Below are positions 13,418 through 15,724 of a DNA stretch of 15,724 nt, piece by piece. The notes beneath the pieces were generated by a model. The model was not told the origin of the DNA and ran no database searches. It saw only the letters and a list, made by a program, of their open reading frames with translations. The translations under genes and the position numbers were made by a program. The stretch is from Akkermansiaceae bacterium (GTDB taxonomy: Bacteria > Verrucomicrobiota > Verrucomicrobiia > Verrucomicrobiales > Akkermansiaceae): contig WTJZ01000291.1 of the NCBI GenBank assembly GCA_011524615.1, positions 1-15,724 of the forward strand. The letters run 5' to 3'. The first letter of the stretch is position 1, and every line of letters starts with the position of its first letter.

Positions 13418-15070
13418 ATGAATCCCTTTACCGCATACAAGAGAGCAAGAACTCTCAAGAATACTTCTAGTCGCCATAAGAATGAGAATTGGTACCTAGA
13501 CGCGGTGGAGTTAAAGGAGCAGTTACACTACGTTGTTACTAGTGATCACCAGATTCAGCTCTTCCACCTAGATGTTGCCAGTCAGGCTTGGACGCTGATT
13601 GCCTCATACTCTAAGGCTGATCTAGTAGATGAGGAACAACACCATGCACATATAGAAGCCGTCATGGCAGAGGTGGCGATCGACCCTGAGGTCGGAATGG
13701 GAGTCATCCTCCACCAGACGAATGACTTCATCTTACGTGAGGGGCGTCATAAGTATGATGATCTCGACATAGAGCAGATTAATGACCTTTTGACCTCTGT
13801 CCCTGAGGATGTTTTAGACGACCCTAAGGCTCAAGAAAGCGCCCTTATCCGTCGAGCATATCCACTCTCTCCACAGGCTAAGGAACAGGGGGGATATCTA
13901 GTGGGGAATGTCAAAGATGATTACACGTTGTTTCTACAAGCATGGAGAGAGTACGGGAATGCCCAGAACCTCCCCGTAACGACTCAACTTTTTGCTTCTC
14001 CACCATGTATCCTGACGTACTTGAAGCGTCTCGTCGCTGATTCGACTGGTGAGAAGACGATCGGGGTATTAGTGATTGGGAAGCAGATTTCTTACATTGC
14101 TTTTTTTGACTCGGAGGAGAAGCCTTTATTTTACCGAGCGTTGCACCACTTTGGCGGGAGCTTACCGAATCAGCTGCCTAAGACGATTCAGAATACGGCG
14201 GTGCAGATGCAGGTCGAGGAGTATGATCTGTATTACGCGTTTGCCTCCGATGACCGTTCCGCTAATGAGCAGTTAAAGCTTAAGTTCGAGCTCTCTAGTG
14301 AGCAGATCGTCCCAGAGGAGATCGAGTGGAATGCCCGAGAGATGAAGAGGGTTGAGCTGGCGGCGATGAGTCATCATCAATTTACACAAGACCTACCAGA
14401 TTCACTCCTTCAGTCCTTTATTGATTATGAGGAGCAAGAGTTGGCGCAGTTCCCGACGCAGCAGGAGATGAAGATTCTCAATTACTCGGATACCGTCAAG
14501 AAGGTCGCCTGGGGGCTAACGGGATTAGTCGCTGTTTTGCAATGCTTCTTCATCTACCGAATGGTCTCCCAATCGGAGTGGAAGTTTAATCCACAAGAGA
14601 TCACGATTCTGAATGCGACCATCTCTCACTATAATACGGTTAAGAGGGCTATGGTCAGGGAGGAGTCTCTATTAGAGGACCGTTCTAAGTCTTGGGAGAC
14701 CTTGGAGTTTTTAGTGCGCGCGTTTCCGTTTTCACAGGGGTTTATGGTAACGGATTATCGCTATAATACGGTGCCTATCCAGTCTGCTAAGATCGCGAAA
14801 ACAGGCTTAGTGAGAACATGGGAGATTTCTGGGTATGCCCAATCCAGTGCAGAAGAGCGTTTGAATGAGCTCCGCTCAGCAGACCAAGTTCGCCAGATCT
14901 TTAGAGATATGGAGGTGAAGTCCTACATTCCTGATGGCGACTCTCGTAACCTCATTGTGAACCTAGAGGTATCCACTAGTAATTCATCTCCCTCCCACCC
15001 TCTACGATTCAGGGCCGTCGTGACACAGCGGATAGAACCATCTGACCCCCTAGCACTGCACATCAAATGA
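13418..15070 (+). CDS. PilM-PilN (GspL-like) fusion, pilus or secretion inner-membrane platform protein
   Basis: A 550-residue protein in three parts. Residues 1-360 are cytoplasmic. They include TIGVLVIGKQISYIAFFD (214-231), a strand pattern seen in actin-fold PilM and GspL, although nucleotide-binding motifs look worn. A single transmembrane helix follows at about 361-383, then an extracytoplasmic part of about 165 residues with a likely coiled coil (398-430) and a ferredoxin-like stretch, as in PilN. This layout equals PilM fused to PilN, as in GspL of type II secretion. The next gene starts at the overlapping ATGA and is PilO/GspM-like, which supports the reading. In Akkermansia the equivalent position is held by a PilM-like gene (Amuc_1101) upstream of Amuc_1100. 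Homology is inferred from architecture, not from a search. Confidence 0.75.
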   Translation: MNPFTAYKRARTLKNTSSRHKNENWYLDAVELKEQLHYVVTSDHQIQLFHLDVASQAWTLIASYSKADLVDEEQHHAHIEAVMAEVAIDPEVGMGVILHQTNDFILREGRHKYDDLDIEQINDLLTSVPEDVLDDPKAQESALIRRAYPLSPQAKEQGGYLVGNVKDDYTLFLQAWREYGNAQNLPVTTQLFASPPCILTYLKRLVADSTGEKTIGVLVIGKQISYIAFFDSEEKPLFYRALHHFGGSLPNQLPKTIQNTAVQMQVEEYDLYYAFASDDRSANEQLKLKFELSSEQIVPEEIEWNAREMKRVELAAMSHHQFTQDLPDSLLQSFIDYEEQELAQFPTQQEMKILNYSDTVKKVAWGLTGLVAVLQCFFIYRMVSQSEWKFNPQEITILNATISHYNTVKRAMVREESLLEDRSKSWETLEFLVRAFPFSQGFMVTDYRYNTVPIQSAKIAKTGLVRTWEISGYAQSSAEERLNELRSADQVRQIFRDMEVKSYIPDGDSRNLIVNLEVSTSNSSPSHPLRFRAVVTQRIEPSDPLALHIK

Positions 15071-15603
15071 ATTACCGTACAGGCATCATTATCTTCAATA
15101 TAGCTATTCCGCTGGTTATCTTAGTGGTCGTGACTCTCGTGACTGCTAATTTTAAGGGGGGGCTCAAACGTACCTTTGATGAACGCTCTCAGGCATTTAA
15201 GCAGAGTACCTTATTGAATGAGGAGATCGAGAAGGTGAGCGCCGCGACCGAGACGTATAAGTCTGATTATGCTTCCTCATGGTCTAAGCTGTTTGAAGGG
15301 GAGGTCTCCACACAGGTGACGAAGACCTTGAATAAGATCATGGCGGAGATCTCCAGTGATGACTTACAGCAGACCTCCTTTAGGGTCTCGGATAAGAAGT
15401 CCCGTTTCACGGCAGGGATGAAGTACCCTAGTACTTCATTGGAGCTATCTTTCAGAGGGAAGTATTCCCATATGCAGCTGGCGATTGCGGAGTTTGAGAC
15501 CCAGTTGCCACACTTTCAGCTAGAGGCTCTACGAGTACAGCCTCCTACCGACGGGTCGAGTCATCTCGACTTTCAGCTTAACTATATTGTTTGGAAAAAA
15601 TGA
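15067..15603 (+). CDS. PilO/GspM-like inner-membrane platform protein
   Basis: A 178-residue protein with one N-terminal transmembrane helix (about 6-26), a coiled-coil stretch with heptad-like Glu and Lys (33-68), and a small alpha-beta domain to the end. AEFETQLPHFQLEALRV (141-157) fits the PilO pattern of a helix ending in an LPxxxL turn followed by strands. PilO pairs with PilN to form the periplasmic link between motor platform and secretin. It is shorter than Amuc_1100 of Akkermansia but holds the same genomic position. It overlaps the preceding gene and the following gene by ATGA, so the three are probably translated together. Confidence 0.75.
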   Translation: MNYRTGIIIFNIAIPLVILVVVTLVTANFKGGLKRTFDERSQAFKQSTLLNEEIEKVSAATETYKSDYASSWSKLFEGEVSTQVTKTLNKIMAEISSDDLQQTSFRVSDKKSRFTAGMKYPSTSLELSFRGKYSHMQLAIAEFETQLPHFQLEALRVQPPTDGSSHLDFQLNYIVWKK

Positions 15604-15724
15604 GAGCGCTGATGATACATATTATAGCGGTTCATCTCGTCGTCATGATGACGAGTAACGGGAATGAAGCGGCTCGTGAGATCGAGGCTCAACTGACGGC
15701 CTCTCGGTACCAGTTCGACTCTCC
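15600..15724 (+). CDS. Secreted protein, possible PilP-position gene (partial, N-terminus only)
   Basis: A reading frame opens at an ATG overlapping the PilO-like stop (ATGA) and continues to the window end. The start MRALMIHIIAVHLVVMMTSN looks like a signal peptide, followed by charged residues (EAAREIEAQL). In pilMNOPQ clusters a PilP lipoprotein and the PilQ secretin come next, so this position suggests a PilP-like or similar envelope protein. No lipobox is visible in the portion present. Only 41 codons can be seen. Confidence 0.6.
   Translation, partial: MRALMIHIIAVHLVVMMTSNGNEAAREIEAQLTASRYQFDS

Noticed and set aside
1..15724. tRNA, rRNA, CRISPR arrays, integrases, transposases and phage genes
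   Set aside because: No cloverleaf-like, repeat-spacer or mobile-element sequence was found by eye on either strand.

Overview
The window looks like chromosomal DNA from a member of the Verrucomicrobiota, probably a free-living Akkermansia/Rubritalea-type relative. This is an inference. It rests mainly on the type IV pilus-like locus at the right end, whose order (pseudopilin, large actin-like plus transmembrane protein, small PilO-like protein, secreted protein) resembles the Akkermansia Amuc_1098-1102 region. Short lipoproteins, a bactofilin, rare Shine-Dalgarno sites and several non-ATG starts fit but do not prove this. I saw no mobile element, CRISPR array, tRNA or rRNA.

Left end (1-2400): the last codons of an SSB gene with its acidic DDDDIPF tail and a terminator, then a six-helix membrane protein on the plus strand. 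A bidirectional terminator separates this from gatB (amidotransferase subunit B) on the minus strand.

Region 2362-2839 has no gene. It holds three perfect TTATTCACA DnaA boxes in the same orientation, plus near-matches, in less than 200 bp. It is a candidate replication origin or another DnaA-binding locus.

Region 2781-7752 is a seven-gene minus-strand run with gaps of 2-48 bp, ending in a strong hairpin terminator. Read 5' to 3' it encodes a bactofilin, an SMP-30-like beta-propeller protein, a rhomboid-like membrane protein with a zinc ribbon, a secreted conserved protein with a possible His/Cys dyad, biotin synthase BioB with a cysteine-rich tail, an L,D-transpeptidase without a signal peptide, and a SerB-like phosphatase. 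It mixes cell-envelope, cofactor and amino-acid functions.

Region 7985-9118 carries two small lipoproteins on the plus strand. The second is SmpA/BamE-like and may be read from a leaderless transcript. A terminator follows.

Region 9337-13357 is a tight operon: ABC ATPase, ABC permease with a long histidine-rich extracytoplasmic domain, PilT-like ATPase, and a type II/IV pseudopilin, ended by a terminator. Region 13418-15724 continues with a PilM-PilN (GspL-like) fusion, a PilO/GspM-like protein and the start of a secreted protein, with ATGA overlaps at both junctions. Together these look like the motor, minor pilin and inner-membrane platform of a type IV pilus or type II secretion-like machine, with an ABC transporter built into its operon. 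This is the most interesting part of the window.
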